Assembly: GCF_014168535.1 (NCBI RefSeq)
Contig: NZ_CP060007.1
Span: 3,596,001-3,660,000, forward strand
DNA: 64,000 nucleotides
Direction of reading: 5' to 3'
DNA from: Lacibacter sediminis
GTDB taxonomy: Bacteria > Bacteroidota > Bacteroidia > Chitinophagales > Chitinophagaceae
Part shown: piece by piece, positions 9,684 to 18,800 of the stretch
Layout: every line of letters starts with the position of its first letter
Numbering within the stretch: position 1 is the first letter of the stretch
Notes under the pieces: model-generated
The model's input: only the letters and a program-made list of their open reading frames with translations
Told to the model about the DNA's origin: nothing
The model's database searches: none
Translations under genes and position numbers: made by a program

Positions 9684-9723
9684 GTGTACGGTTTCGATAC
9701 AATAGGTGTACGGTTTTGATACA
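9684..9723. repeat. Two 18-bp direct repeats, 22 bp apart (candidate activator sites)
   Basis: GTGTACGGTTTCGATACA at 9684-9701 and GTGTACGGTTTTGATACA at 9706-9723 differ at one position. The 22-bp period is about two helical turns, so two bound protein dimers would sit on the same face of the DNA. They lie between the divergent adaptor and response-regulator genes. The most likely reading is an upstream activating sequence for the adjacent NtrC-type regulator. Confidence 0.5.
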
Positions 9724-9757
9724 GTTTCCGTTGGTTGGGATTTTTGTTGAGAATTAG

Positions 9758-9788
9758 TTGTCAATACTTTACGAATATGGTAAACTTG
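9758..9788 (+). promoter_or_regulatory. Candidate Bacteroidota-type promoter of the two-component pair
   Basis: TTG at 9758-9760 is followed after 20 nt by TAAACTTG at 9781-9788, one mismatch from the Bacteroidota -7 consensus TAnnTTTG. Transcription would begin about 13 nt before the first possible start codon at 9808. The match is suggestive only. Confidence 0.35.
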
Positions 9789-9807
9789 TGGTGGTGAAAG
9801 TACTGCC

Positions 9808-11199
9808 ATGAATACAAACAGTACGATCGAACATAAAAGAATGAATTTAAAAAATTCCCGCATACTGATCATAGATGATGATACGGATGTTCTCACGGCT
9901 GTGCGACTGCTGCTGAAAACTGAAGCAAAGGAAGTAGTGACCGAAAAGAACCCGGAAAACATCCGTCACCTGTTGGCCAAGCAAAGTTTTGATCTGATAA
10001 TGCTTGATATGAATTTCAACAGCACCATTCATACAGGCAACGAAGGAATTTATTGGTTGAAAAAAATTAAAGAGCAAACGCAACAGCCTGCGGTGATCAT
10101 GATCACTGCTTATGGCGATATTGATCTTGCTGTGCGTTCACTAAAAGAAGGTGCTGCCGATTTTGTGATAAAGCCCTGGCATAATGAAAAATTGATCACC
10201 ACCATTCGTGAAGCACTAAATAAAAAAGGTGCAGACAAATCTTCAGGCAGTCTTGTTTCTCCAGCTACTGCAGGCAAAACAGTTATAGGTGAAAGTGCTG
10301 CTATGAAAGATATTTTTGTGAAGATCGAAAAAATTGCACCCACTGATGCGAACGTATTGATCCTTGGAGAGAATGGCACGGGTAAAGATCTTGTTGCACA
10401 CGCAATTCACAAGCAATCACTACGGGCGAATAAACCATTTATAAAAGTTGATGCCGGTGCATTAACGGAAACATTATTTGAAAGCGAATTATTCGGTCAT
10501 AAGAAAGGAGCATTTACAGATGCAAGGGAAGAACGCATTGGCCGGTTTGAAGCTGCAAACGGCGGTACTTTGTTTTTAGATGAGATCGGTAATATCAGTT
10601 TACAACAACAGGCAAAACTTTTATCGGTATTACAAAACAGGCAGATCATTAAGTTGGGAAGTAATGAACCCATACCTGTTGATATTCGCTTGATCTGCGC
10701 AACAAATCTTCCCTTAGCTGAATTAGCTAATGAAAATCGTTTCCGTAAGGATCTTGTTTACCGTATCAACACAGTTGAAATAACATTACCGCCATTACGT
10801 AAACGCAAAGAAGATATTCCATTGCTGGCACAGCATTATGTGACTGTGTATGCCGAAAAATATATTAAACCGAATATTCAGTTAGATAAAAAAGCAATTG
10901 ACAAATTGGTAGAGCACCCTTTTCCCGGCAATGTGCGTGAACTGCAATACAGTATTGAACGTGCTGTGATCATGACAGAGGGTGATACGCTTTCAGCAAG
11001 TGATCTTATTTTTTCGCCCATTGAAACAGCACGTATGCAGGCCGAAGAAGAAGAACAGGATCTTAAGTTGAGCAGCATGGAAAAGAATACAATTCTTCGT
11101 GTAATTGAAAAACATAGCGGTAATATTACCAAAGCAGCAAAAGAACTGGGTTTAACAAGAACAGCGTTGTACAGGAGATTAACGAAGTATGATATTTGA
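9808..11199 (+). CDS. NtrC-family sigma-54-dependent response regulator
   Basis: This 463-aa regulator has three parts. A receiver domain carries the acidic pocket DDD at about residues 23-25 and the phosphoacceptor Asp67 in LIMLDMNF. An AAA+ sigma-54 interaction domain spans about 165-395, with Walker A GENGTGKD, GAFTDA in place of the usual GAFTGA loop, Walker B TLFLDEIG and the arginine finger region VDIRLICATN. A Fis-type helix-turn-helix follows at the C-terminus (ITKAAKELGLTRTALYRRL). A second in-frame ATG at 9841 would give MNLKNSRILIIDDD, a more typical receiver start, so the first 11 residues may be untranslated. The histidine kinase gene follows after 59 nt. The divergent export operon is its most likely target. 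Confidence 0.93.
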   Translation: MNTNSTIEHKRMNLKNSRILIIDDDTDVLTAVRLLLKTEAKEVVTEKNPENIRHLLAKQSFDLIMLDMNFNSTIHTGNEGIYWLKKIKEQTQQPAVIMITAYGDIDLAVRSLKEGAADFVIKPWHNEKLITTIREALNKKGADKSSGSLVSPATAGKTVIGESAAMKDIFVKIEKIAPTDANVLILGENGTGKDLVAHAIHKQSLRANKPFIKVDAGALTETLFESELFGHKKGAFTDAREERIGRFEAANGGTLFLDEIGNISLQQQAKLLSVLQNRQIIKLGSNEPIPVDIRLICATNLPLAELANENRFRKDLVYRINTVEITLPPLRKRKEDIPLLAQHYVTVYAEKYIKPNIQLDKKAIDKLVEHPFPGNVRELQYSIERAVIMTEGDTLSASDLIFSPIETARMQAEEEEQDLKLSSMEKNTILRVIEKHSGNITKAAKELGLTRTALYRRLTKYDI

Positions 11200-11258
11200 G
11201 TCCGTAACACGTCCCGTCTGACGCACTCGTCTGACAGAATCAAACACAGAATAAGAAT

Positions 11259-12599
11259 ATGTTTAAACGCTACGAATTCAGATTATTCATAAGATTGATA
11301 TTGCTGTTTGCAATATTATTTGCTGCTGCGTGGTTGTTAGTGAAAGAATACTTCTTGTATACCGGATTTCTTTTACCCATACTTGCTTACCAGTTTTATG
11401 ATCTTTATCAATTACTCAACAAAGCACAGAACGAAGTAAAAGAATTTGCTGAATCAATTCACTATAGAGATTTTTCGAGGCACTTTAATGTAAAACACGC
11501 TCCTGCTGAATTGCAACCCTTGCGTGAAGGATTTAATGAGATCAACTCTACGTTTAAAGTGATCAGCCGGGAAAAGGAAACACAATATGTATACTTACAA
11601 AAAATTCTGGAGCTTGTTGACACCGGTATTCTCTCGTACAAGACCGATACAGGCGAAATTGTATGGATGAATGAATCGTTTAAACGGATGATGGGTATCC
11701 CCTATTTAAAAACCATTCACTCATTGGAGAAAAGAGATGAAGGGTTGTATAAAGAAGCGATCAATATCAAAACCGGTGAAAGCAAACTGGCAACTGCAAC
11801 AACTGATAAAACAAGTTTTAAAGTATTGCTATCGGCTACTGCTTTTCAAACCGATGATCAAACGTTTAAACTCATCGCCTTTCAAAATGTAAATGAGGCC
11901 TTGGATGAGAATGAAGCAGAAGCATGGCGCAAACTGTTAAGTGTAATGACGCATGAAATCATGAATTCTGTTGCACCTATTTCGTCCCTGGCAGAAACAT
12001 TAAAAAACAGGTTGCACCAAAGCGTGGAGCATCTCCAAAACAAAGAAGGATCAGTTGATGATCTTGCATTGGGTATTGAAACCATTCAACGCCGAAGTGA
12101 AGGTTTGCTGAAGTTTGCTGAAACTTACCGCAACCTCAATAAGATCACCACACTCAACAGTAAAAAAATACTGGTGAGAGATTTGTTTGAGAACCTGAAC
12201 CAGTTAATGTTGCCAACACTTGAACAAAAGAAGATCGAACTGGATATTATTCTGAAAGACCCTGCCGTAACCTTGGTTGCAGATATTAATTTACTTGAGC
12301 AGGTATTGATTAATTTACTGGTGAATGCCATTGAAGCCGTAAAGGACAAACCAGATCCGCAGATCATACTCACTGCAACTACAACTACAACTGGTAAAAC
12401 GGTGATCAAAATATCGGATAACGGAAGCGGTATGTCGGCTGAAATTTTAGATAAGATCTTTATTCCATTCTTCAGCACAAGAAAAAACGGAAGCGGCATT
12501 GGCCTCAGTCTTTGCAAACAAATTATGCTGTTACACAAGGGCAATATCCGTGTGCAAAGTAAAGAAGGAGAAGGAAGCTCTTTTATTCTTGTGTTTTAG
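11259..12599 (+). CDS. NtrY-like sensor histidine kinase
   Basis: This 446-aa membrane kinase has two membrane segments within the first 50 residues and almost no periplasmic loop, so it probably senses a membrane or internal signal. A PAS-like region at about 105-215 (ELVDTGILSYKTDTGEIVW) is followed by the H-box with His232 in MTHEIMNSVAPI, the N-box NLLVNAIEAV, the G1 box DNGSGM and the G2 box NGSGIGLSLC. The order matches the NtrY-type kinases that pair with NtrC-family regulators. It is encoded directly after such a regulator. The 59-nt gap between the two genes contains the octamer CGTCTGAC twice, at 11215 and 11228. Cognate pairing is inferred from adjacency. Confidence 0.92.
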   Translation: MFKRYEFRLFIRLILLFAILFAAAWLLVKEYFLYTGFLLPILAYQFYDLYQLLNKAQNEVKEFAESIHYRDFSRHFNVKHAPAELQPLREGFNEINSTFKVISREKETQYVYLQKILELVDTGILSYKTDTGEIVWMNESFKRMMGIPYLKTIHSLEKRDEGLYKEAINIKTGESKLATATTDKTSFKVLLSATAFQTDDQTFKLIAFQNVNEALDENEAEAWRKLLSVMTHEIMNSVAPISSLAETLKNRLHQSVEHLQNKEGSVDDLALGIETIQRRSEGLLKFAETYRNLNKITTLNSKKILVRDLFENLNQLMLPTLEQKKIELDIILKDPAVTLVADINLLEQVLINLLVNAIEAVKDKPDPQIILTATTTTTGKTVIKISDNGSGMSAEILDKIFIPFFSTRKNGSGIGLSLCKQIMLLHKGNIRVQSKEGEGSSFILVF

Positions 12600-12607
12600 A
12601 ACTGTTG

Positions 12608-13030
12608 TTACTGCGTCAATGTTGCACTGCCAAACAAGTGATTATACTGCTGGCAATGGATCAATGCATATTTATATTGTGTGAAATCAGGTGCTCCGGG
12701 AATAGCATATACCTGGTTGCCACTTGTTGAACGGAGTTTACCCAGGCTGATAAAATTGATGGGCTGCACTTCCTTTGAAAGATATACATACAGATCAGGA
12801 CCATTCGAAATAGTTACATTCACCAATGCTAAGCTTAAAGAACCGTTTGATGAACGAAGCACTCTCGCCTGTCCGCTAACAGCACCCCAAGGGCCATTTA
12901 CAAAACTTCCCATTAAAAGCACTGTTTGATTTACCGAATCAACAGGATCTGTACCTGGTGTTGTGGACGCTTCTTTTTTACAACTGAAAAAAAGCAAGGC
13001 AGTAATTGCGAGAAATAAAATGTATTTCAT
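12608..13030 (-). CDS. DM13-domain lipoprotein
   Basis: This is a 140-aa lipoprotein when started at the ATG at 13030. Upstream in-frame residues do not look like a signal, whereas MKYILFLAITALLFFSC is a good lipoprotein signal with the lipidated cysteine at residue 17. The mature part is a DM13 domain: GSFVNGPWGAVSGQARVL opens it, GPDLYVYLS lies in the middle, and the end holds the YKYALIHCQQYNHLFGSA strand. DM13 domains occur in surface and redox-linked proteins; their biochemical role is poorly known. It lies 10 nt downstream of the barrel-protein gene at 13041 and converges on the kinase gene with 8 nt between stop codons. Confidence 0.8.
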   Translation of the reverse strand: MKYILFLAITALLFFSCKKEASTTPGTDPVDSVNQTVLLMGSFVNGPWGAVSGQARVLRSSNGSLSLALVNVTISNGPDLYVYLSKEVQPINFISLGKLRSTSGNQVYAIPGAPDFTQYKYALIHCQQYNHLFGSATLTQ

Positions 13031-13040
13031 ATTGATCGTT

Positions 13041-13766
13041 TTAAAAATGATAAGCCACACCAATGCCGCCGTTATTCGCTTTGTTACGAAAACGATCGAC
13101 ATCTTTTGGAACTGTTTGTTTTACATTGGTTGTTTTGTATTCAACAAACATGAATTGATAAACGCCTTTCACACTCCAGCTTTTATTTAAATGATAGTAG
13201 AGAAAAAATTCTGAGTTAAGCGAACCGAGATCAAGATCCCCGGTGAGTAAAAGATTAAACGGCACCGGCTTTGCTTCGGGTTCTGTTCTTGTTGTTCCAT
13301 TGCTGGTGAAAACTGCACTGCTTGTGCGGCCAATAGTAAAACCGATGAGATCAATATTAAAGCCGGCATAAAATTTTCCGCTGATATGATAACCAAAGTT
13401 TGCAGAAAGGTTGAGTGAATTGGTGAATGGGCGTTGTACTGTAAGTGTATCCCAGTTCTCGGTTTTTTGTTCCGATACTACCACAATGAATGGCACACTC
13501 GATCCTCGTGCCACATCAGCAGGTGCTGTCCAGAAATCTTTTTTCACTCCAAAATATGCAGTGTTGCGAATGCCAAGCCCCAATTCAAATTTCCTTTTCG
13601 TTCCAACACGCCAATTATAAACATAGGAAGCAGCGAGTGTTTGTTGCGATGCTCCGATGGTTGCAGTAAAATCAGCAAAACGGTTGGTGCGTGGCAATTC
13701 TTTTACTTCCTGTGCTGATACAGAAGTACTGATAAATGCAACTAAGATGACAGATGTCCATTTCAT
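13041..13766 (-). CDS. Predicted outer-membrane beta-barrel protein
   Basis: This 241-aa exported protein starts at the ATG at 13766, where MKWTSVILVAFISTSVSAQ forms a clear signal peptide. A longer in-frame reading to 13808 adds residues that do not fit a signal. The mature chain alternates polar and aromatic residues in about eight beta segments (for example LAASYVYNWRVG, NLSANFGYHISGKFYAGFNI, NSEFFLYYHLNKSWSVKGVY) and ends with the aromatic GGIGVAYHF, typical of outer-membrane barrels assembled by the BAM complex. It forms a two-gene unit with the DM13 lipoprotein. Function unknown. Confidence 0.75.
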   Translation of the reverse strand: MKWTSVILVAFISTSVSAQEVKELPRTNRFADFTATIGASQQTLAASYVYNWRVGTKRKFELGLGIRNTAYFGVKKDFWTAPADVARGSSVPFIVVVSEQKTENWDTLTVQRPFTNSLNLSANFGYHISGKFYAGFNIDLIGFTIGRTSSAVFTSNGTTRTEPEAKPVPFNLLLTGDLDLGSLNSEFFLYYHLNKSWSVKGVYQFMFVEYKTTNVKQTVPKDVDRFRNKANNGGIGVAYHF

Positions 13767-13890
13767 AATAACCGTATTAACGTAAAACAAAACTATAAGC
13801 AAGTACAAACCCGATTTGTCCTGATACTGACATTACTACCGAAATCAATGTTAAAAACGTTTAACGAATTTGTTGTAAGCTGCACGACCT

Positions 13891-13918
13891 TTTGCACATT
13901 ACGGCCTGTTTAGCTTTG
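13891..13918 (+). promoter_or_regulatory. Bacteroidota-type promoter of the YHS gene
   Basis: TAGCTTTG at 13911-13918 matches TAnnTTTG exactly, and TTTG at 13891-13894 is a suitable -33 element 16 nt upstream. The YHS start codon at 13933 follows 14 nt after the -7 box, giving a very short leader. Confidence 0.5.
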
Positions 13919-13932
13919 CTGAAACTTTAAAT

Positions 13933-14382
13933 ATGAAAAAACTATTTCTTCTTGTCTCACTTACGATTTTTTCGGTTGCACAGATGACGGCACAACAAAA
14001 ACAAATCTTCACAAAAAACAACATTGCAGTTAATGGCTATGATGTGGTGGCCTATTTTACCGATAACAAACCGTTAAAAGGAAATGATGAACATACTGTT
14101 ACCTGGAACGATGCCAAATGGCTGTTCGCAACAGCAGAACATGCCTTGTTGTTTAAAACAAATCCTGAAAAATATGCACCACAGTATGGTGGGTATTGTG
14201 CCTTTGGTTGTTCACGTGGTTACAAAGCAAAAACGGAACCTGATGCGTGGAGCATTGTCAATGGCAAGCTTTATCTAAATTATAATGTAGAAGTGAGGGA
14301 ACTTTGGAAGAAAGATATTGAGAACTATATTAAAAAGGCAGATGCAGCGTGGGAATCACTAAAAGATAAAGAACCGAAGTAG
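13933..14382 (+). CDS. Exported YHS-domain protein
   Basis: This 149-aa protein has a signal peptide (MKKLFLLVSLTIFSVAQMTAQ). A YHS-type domain follows at about residues 30-115: NGYDVVAYF, then HTVTWNDAKWLFATAEHALLF, then KYAPQYGGYCAFG. YHS domains are small folds often linked to metal binding; two cysteines in YCAFGCSRG could serve that. The C-terminal 30 residues are a charged helix. It stands alone with its own promoter, between the barrel/DM13 pair and the GH1 gene. Function within the periplasm is unknown. Confidence 0.85.
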   Translation: MKKLFLLVSLTIFSVAQMTAQQKQIFTKNNIAVNGYDVVAYFTDNKPLKGNDEHTVTWNDAKWLFATAEHALLFKTNPEKYAPQYGGYCAFGCSRGYKAKTEPDAWSIVNGKLYLNYNVEVRELWKKDIENYIKKADAAWESLKDKEPK

Positions 14383-14463
14383 AAAAATTGCAGGAATCTT
14401 TTGTAAACATCATTTGTTAACATTCAGTTCACGTACAAAACACAGCTTTGTAAAAAGCTATTC

Positions 14464-15804
14464 TTGCATTTACCCTCCTCCTCTGCTTTTGGAAAAGATT
14501 TTCTATGGGGTGTAGCTGTTGCAGCTGCACAAAACGAAGGTGCCTGGAATATTGATGGACGTGGCTCATCTATCTGGGATGTGTTTGCACGACGACAAGG
14601 AAAAATAAAAGGCGGCGCCAAGCCAACAGAGAACTGCGATTTCTATCATCGTTACAAAGATGACCTCATGCTTGTAAAAGCTCTTGGTTTTAATGTATTC
14701 CGTTTTTCATTTTCATGGAGTCGTATTTTCCCTGAAGGCACGGGCAAAGTAAATAAAGAAGGCGTAGCATTTTATCATCGCATGATCGATGAATGTTTGC
14801 AATTGGGTTTAACGCCATTCGCCACACTCTATCATTGGGATCTTCCGCAGGCCTTACAAAAAGAGGGTGGCTGGGCAAGTGTACATATGCAAAAATGGTT
14901 TGCCCGTTATGCAACATTTTGTGCAGAAGAATTTGGCGATAAAGTCAAGCACTGGATCATTCTCAACGAACCAATGGGTTTTACTTCACTCGGATATATG
15001 CTCGGCAAACATGCACCGGGAAAGACAGGACTTGAACATTTTTTCCCCGCTATTCATAATGCTGTGATTGCACAAGCTGAAGGTGGACGAATCGTAAGAA
15101 AACATGTACCTAAAGCAATCATCGGAACAAGTTTTTCCTGTAGTGAAGTTATGCCCTATTCGAACAAAAGAGAAGATGTGGAAGCAGCCAAGCGTTTGGA
15201 TATTTTACTCAACCGTTTATTTATTGAACCAACACTTGGACGTAATTATCCAAATGAAGATTTTCCATTGATCGATAAACTTCACCTTAAAACAAAAGCC
15301 TGGCGATACACGGAACGGATGCAGTTTGATTTTGATTTTATCGGACTGCAAAATTATTTCAGTGTAACCGTTAAACACAATGCACTCATTCCATACATAC
15401 AGGCAAGTGAAGTAACTGCAAAAACAAGAAAGGTGCCGCACACATCATTGGGATGGGAAATAAACCCCGATTCATTCTACCGTTTATTAAAACGTTACTG
15501 GAACTATGGCGGTGTAAAATCAATTATTGTTTCAGAAAATGGTGCCTGCTTTAAAGACACATTAAAAAACGGATCTGTTCATGACCAGGAACGCATTGAT
15601 TATTTTAAACAATATCTGGCAGCTGTCTATAAAGCTAAACAGGAAGGTGTAAAGATCAATGGCTACCTGGCATGGACACTGATGGATAATTTTGAATGGA
15701 GCGAAGGTTTCAATGCAAGATTTGGATTGATACATGTTGATTTCAATACACAACTACGCACCATTAAAGACAGTGGTTACTGGTGGCGTGACTTCTTATT
15801 ATAG
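14464..15804 (+). CDS. GH1 beta-glucosidase
   Basis: This 446-aa glycoside hydrolase family 1 enzyme is cytoplasmic, with no signal peptide. The acid/base glutamate is Glu169 in the motif LNEP and the nucleophile is Glu358 in SENG; other family marks are FLWGVAVAAAQNEG at the start, YHRYKDDL, and NFEWSEGFNARFGL at the end. Length is normal for the family. GH1 enzymes release terminal beta-linked glucose or galactose from short oligosaccharides. The reading frame back to the stop codon at 14404 contains no ATG; the best start is TTG at 14464, giving MHLPSSSAFGKDFLWG. A 14-bp hairpin terminator directly follows the stop codon. It probably works independently of the adjacent PUL. Confidence 0.93.
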   Translation: MHLPSSSAFGKDFLWGVAVAAAQNEGAWNIDGRGSSIWDVFARRQGKIKGGAKPTENCDFYHRYKDDLMLVKALGFNVFRFSFSWSRIFPEGTGKVNKEGVAFYHRMIDECLQLGLTPFATLYHWDLPQALQKEGGWASVHMQKWFARYATFCAEEFGDKVKHWIILNEPMGFTSLGYMLGKHAPGKTGLEHFFPAIHNAVIAQAEGGRIVRKHVPKAIIGTSFSCSEVMPYSNKREDVEAAKRLDILLNRLFIEPTLGRNYPNEDFPLIDKLHLKTKAWRYTERMQFDFDFIGLQNYFSVTVKHNALIPYIQASEVTAKTRKVPHTSLGWEINPDSFYRLLKRYWNYGGVKSIIVSENGACFKDTLKNGSVHDQERIDYFKQYLAAVYKAKQEGVKINGYLAWTLMDNFEWSEGFNARFGLIHVDFNTQLRTIKDSGYWWRDFLL

Positions 15805-15808
15805 CAAC

Positions 15809-15840
15809 AAGAAAGGAGCATCGTTTGATGCTCCTTTCTT
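15809..15840. terminator. Rho-independent terminator between convergent genes
   Basis: AAGAAAGGAGCATC at 15809-15822 pairs perfectly with GATGCTCCTTTCTT at 15827-15840 across a 4-nt loop. It lies exactly between the GH1 stop codon (15804) and the GH2-GH53 stop codon (15841). T-rich sequence follows on the plus strand, so it chiefly ends the GH1 transcript, and the stem would also hinder read-through from the other side. Confidence 0.85.
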
Positions 15841-18800
15841 TTATTTCTTCAAATAGTTTTTACTCATCTCATCATACATTAGCAGGTATTTATTTGATTT
15901 GCCATCCCTGTCGAAAAACTGTTCCCATGTGCTGAGCGGTTCCCAAATACAAGTTCCTTTACCTTTTCCGTTGGGCAGACTGAATGCAATTTTATTTACT
16001 TCTTCTTTCAACGCTGAGTATTCAACCACAATCACATCTTTGTTATAACGGCGAACGAGATCCTTGAGATTATTCTCCAGATCAGCTAATGTACCATGCC
16101 ATTTGGGATAGTAGGACTGTCCGATCACATCAAAGTGCACACCACGTGCAATCATATTGTCAATAAAGAAAACAGATTCGTTGTTTTGTCCGCCTAACGC
16201 CACATGCAACATCATCTGCACAGTTGGATCAACTGCTTTAACTGCCGCAGTGCCTGCGCAAAGCAATTGTGCCAGTTGATCGATATTACTCACATTACCA
16301 TCGGGCCATACAATACCATGATTGATCTCGTTACCCACCTGCACCATATCAGGTGTTGTACCTTGTGCTTTCAATTCCTCCATCACCTTTTTCGTATAAT
16401 CATACAAGGCCTTCTTCAACTCTTCAAATGAAAGTCCTTTCCATGCAGCAGGTTTATATTGTTTACCGGGATCGGCCCAGTAATCGCTGTAATGAAAATC
16501 GAGTAAGAGCTTTAAGCCGGCAGCTTTAACACGCTTTGCCATTTGCTTGGTATAGTTGAGATCGCAAAAACCTTTCTTTGGTGAATAGCCACTGTCCTGT
16601 GCAGGATCATGAAAGATGCGCAAACGCACATAGTTGATGCCATGCTCTTTGATAATTTCAATTGCATCTTTTGTGACTCCTTTATCAGAAAACTTTATAC
16701 CCCTTGCTTCCAGTTCAGGCAAAAAAGAAATATCTGCACCCATCATTTGATCAACCACTCTTGGTTTTGCTGCTTCACCTTTCAATTTATATTTCTCATC
16801 AATAGTAATAGCACTCACTTTTTCAGGCGCAACCATTATTACATCCGTTGAACCGGTAAATAAATTATTCGCACTTGCTTCCACTTTAAAAATGCCTGCC
16901 TTTGTACCCGATTGAATGATCACCTGGCATTTCCCATTGAATAAACTGCGTTGCCATGTACCCTCTGTACATTTATCTGCTTCATGACTGCTGGGATCAC
17001 CATTACCCACACCAATGATCTTTGCATCACCCTCAATTTTGAATTTAATGAGATTATCAGCAACCGGTACTTCACGGCCTTCACGATCAACAACCGTTAC
17101 ATTCATCACCGTTACATCTTTACCATCAGCCAGCATCGTTGTTTTGTACGGTGTTAATACCACTTCAACAGGCACGCCTGTTGTTTCCACTTTCGATATA
17201 AGCTTTTTTCCCTTCTTATAAGCAACAGCTTCTAATTTGCCCGGTTCAAATTCCACTTTCCATTGCAGGTGACCATTGCGTGGCATGTCTTTCTTACCTA
17301 GACTTTTTCCGTTTAAGAATAACTCTACATCATCAGCATTACTGTTCACCCACACATCAATTTGTTTTTTCGGTTGTCCCCACTCGTTACGATGATTCCA
17401 ATGTGGAGAAATGTGCAGCACATCTTTATCTGTCCACCAGCTTTGATAATAGTAGTAAATATTTTTCGGGAAGCCACACACATCCATGATACCGAAATGC
17501 GAATTGATATTCGGCCATTTGTATGGTGTTGGTTCACCACGATAATCAAAACCTGTCCAGATAAATCCACCGAGCCAAAAATCATTTGTTGCAGCTAACT
17601 TCCACCACTCTTCTGCACGGCTTGCCCACCATGGAGCAGTAATATCCTGATCAGGTACATATCCACGGATCGAATCTTTTACCAACTCTCCACGTGTAGT
17701 TACGGTGCTGCCCATCTCCGTTCCAATGATTGGTTGGTTCGGATGATCTTTATGATAATCTGCAACTGCAAACTGACGATAGTTGAAACTGCGGACAGGA
17801 ATCACTTCATTCACTCCTTTATATACATTCGCCAGATCAGCAGCGTAAGTGCAGGTGCGTGTAGGATCAAGTTGTTTTAATTTACTGATATAGGTTTCAG
17901 CAATTCGCTTGCCGAATGAATTGCTGTGTATCCATCCTTCTTCATTACCGATGCTCCACATAAATACGGAAGTGCGGCTGCGGTCACGCTTTACCAAACG
18001 TTGAAATTGATCCATATACTCAGCACCGCTGTTCAACAAACGTTGTTCATCCATTACCAACATACCCAAACTATCACATGCATCCAACAACTCAGGTGTT
18101 GGCGCATTATGACTTGTACGATATGCATTTGAACCGAACTCTTTTAATAAACCAATACGATAGTATTGCAGATAATCAGGCAACGCACTTCCCACACCAG
18201 CGTGATCCTGGTGATTATTTGTTCCAAATAGTTTAACATGCTTTCCGTTTAAGAAAACACCGTTGGGTTTTATTTCAATCGTACGGAAACCAAAGCGAAG
18301 TTTCTTACTGTCTACAATAACTCCATTTTGTTTTAACTCCACTACAACACGATAGAGATAAGGATTTTCCAACGACCATAGCGTTGGGTTCGTAACATTA
18401 ACGATCTGCTTAATTGTTTTTTCTTCGTTTGTATTGATTGCAAGTGCGGTTTCTTTTGCAGCACCGATCTTTACACCAGCCCTGTCAGTTAAATAGGTAT
18501 TGACTGAATAATTACCAGCAGCAGTATACTCATTTGCAACTGTAGTTTCAACGTTCAGCGTTGCATTGTTGCCTGTAATATTTGCATAAGCAAACACACC
18601 ATCCGTTGCAATATGCGTATTGGGATAACTGTTCAACCATACATGACGATAAATGCCTGCGCCTTCATAAAACCATCCTTCGTATTGCGTTGCGTCTACA
18701 CGAACTGTTATTACATTGCTGCGGTCGTAGTTGATAAAATCAGTTACATCATAATTCACACCAACATACCCACTCTTGTTATTGCCGAGATAAAATCCGT

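Noticed and set aside
11215..11235. Direct repeat CGTCTGAC with 13-bp period between the regulator and kinase genes
   Set aside because: Short, only two copies, and inside a two-gene operon; not enough to call a functional site.
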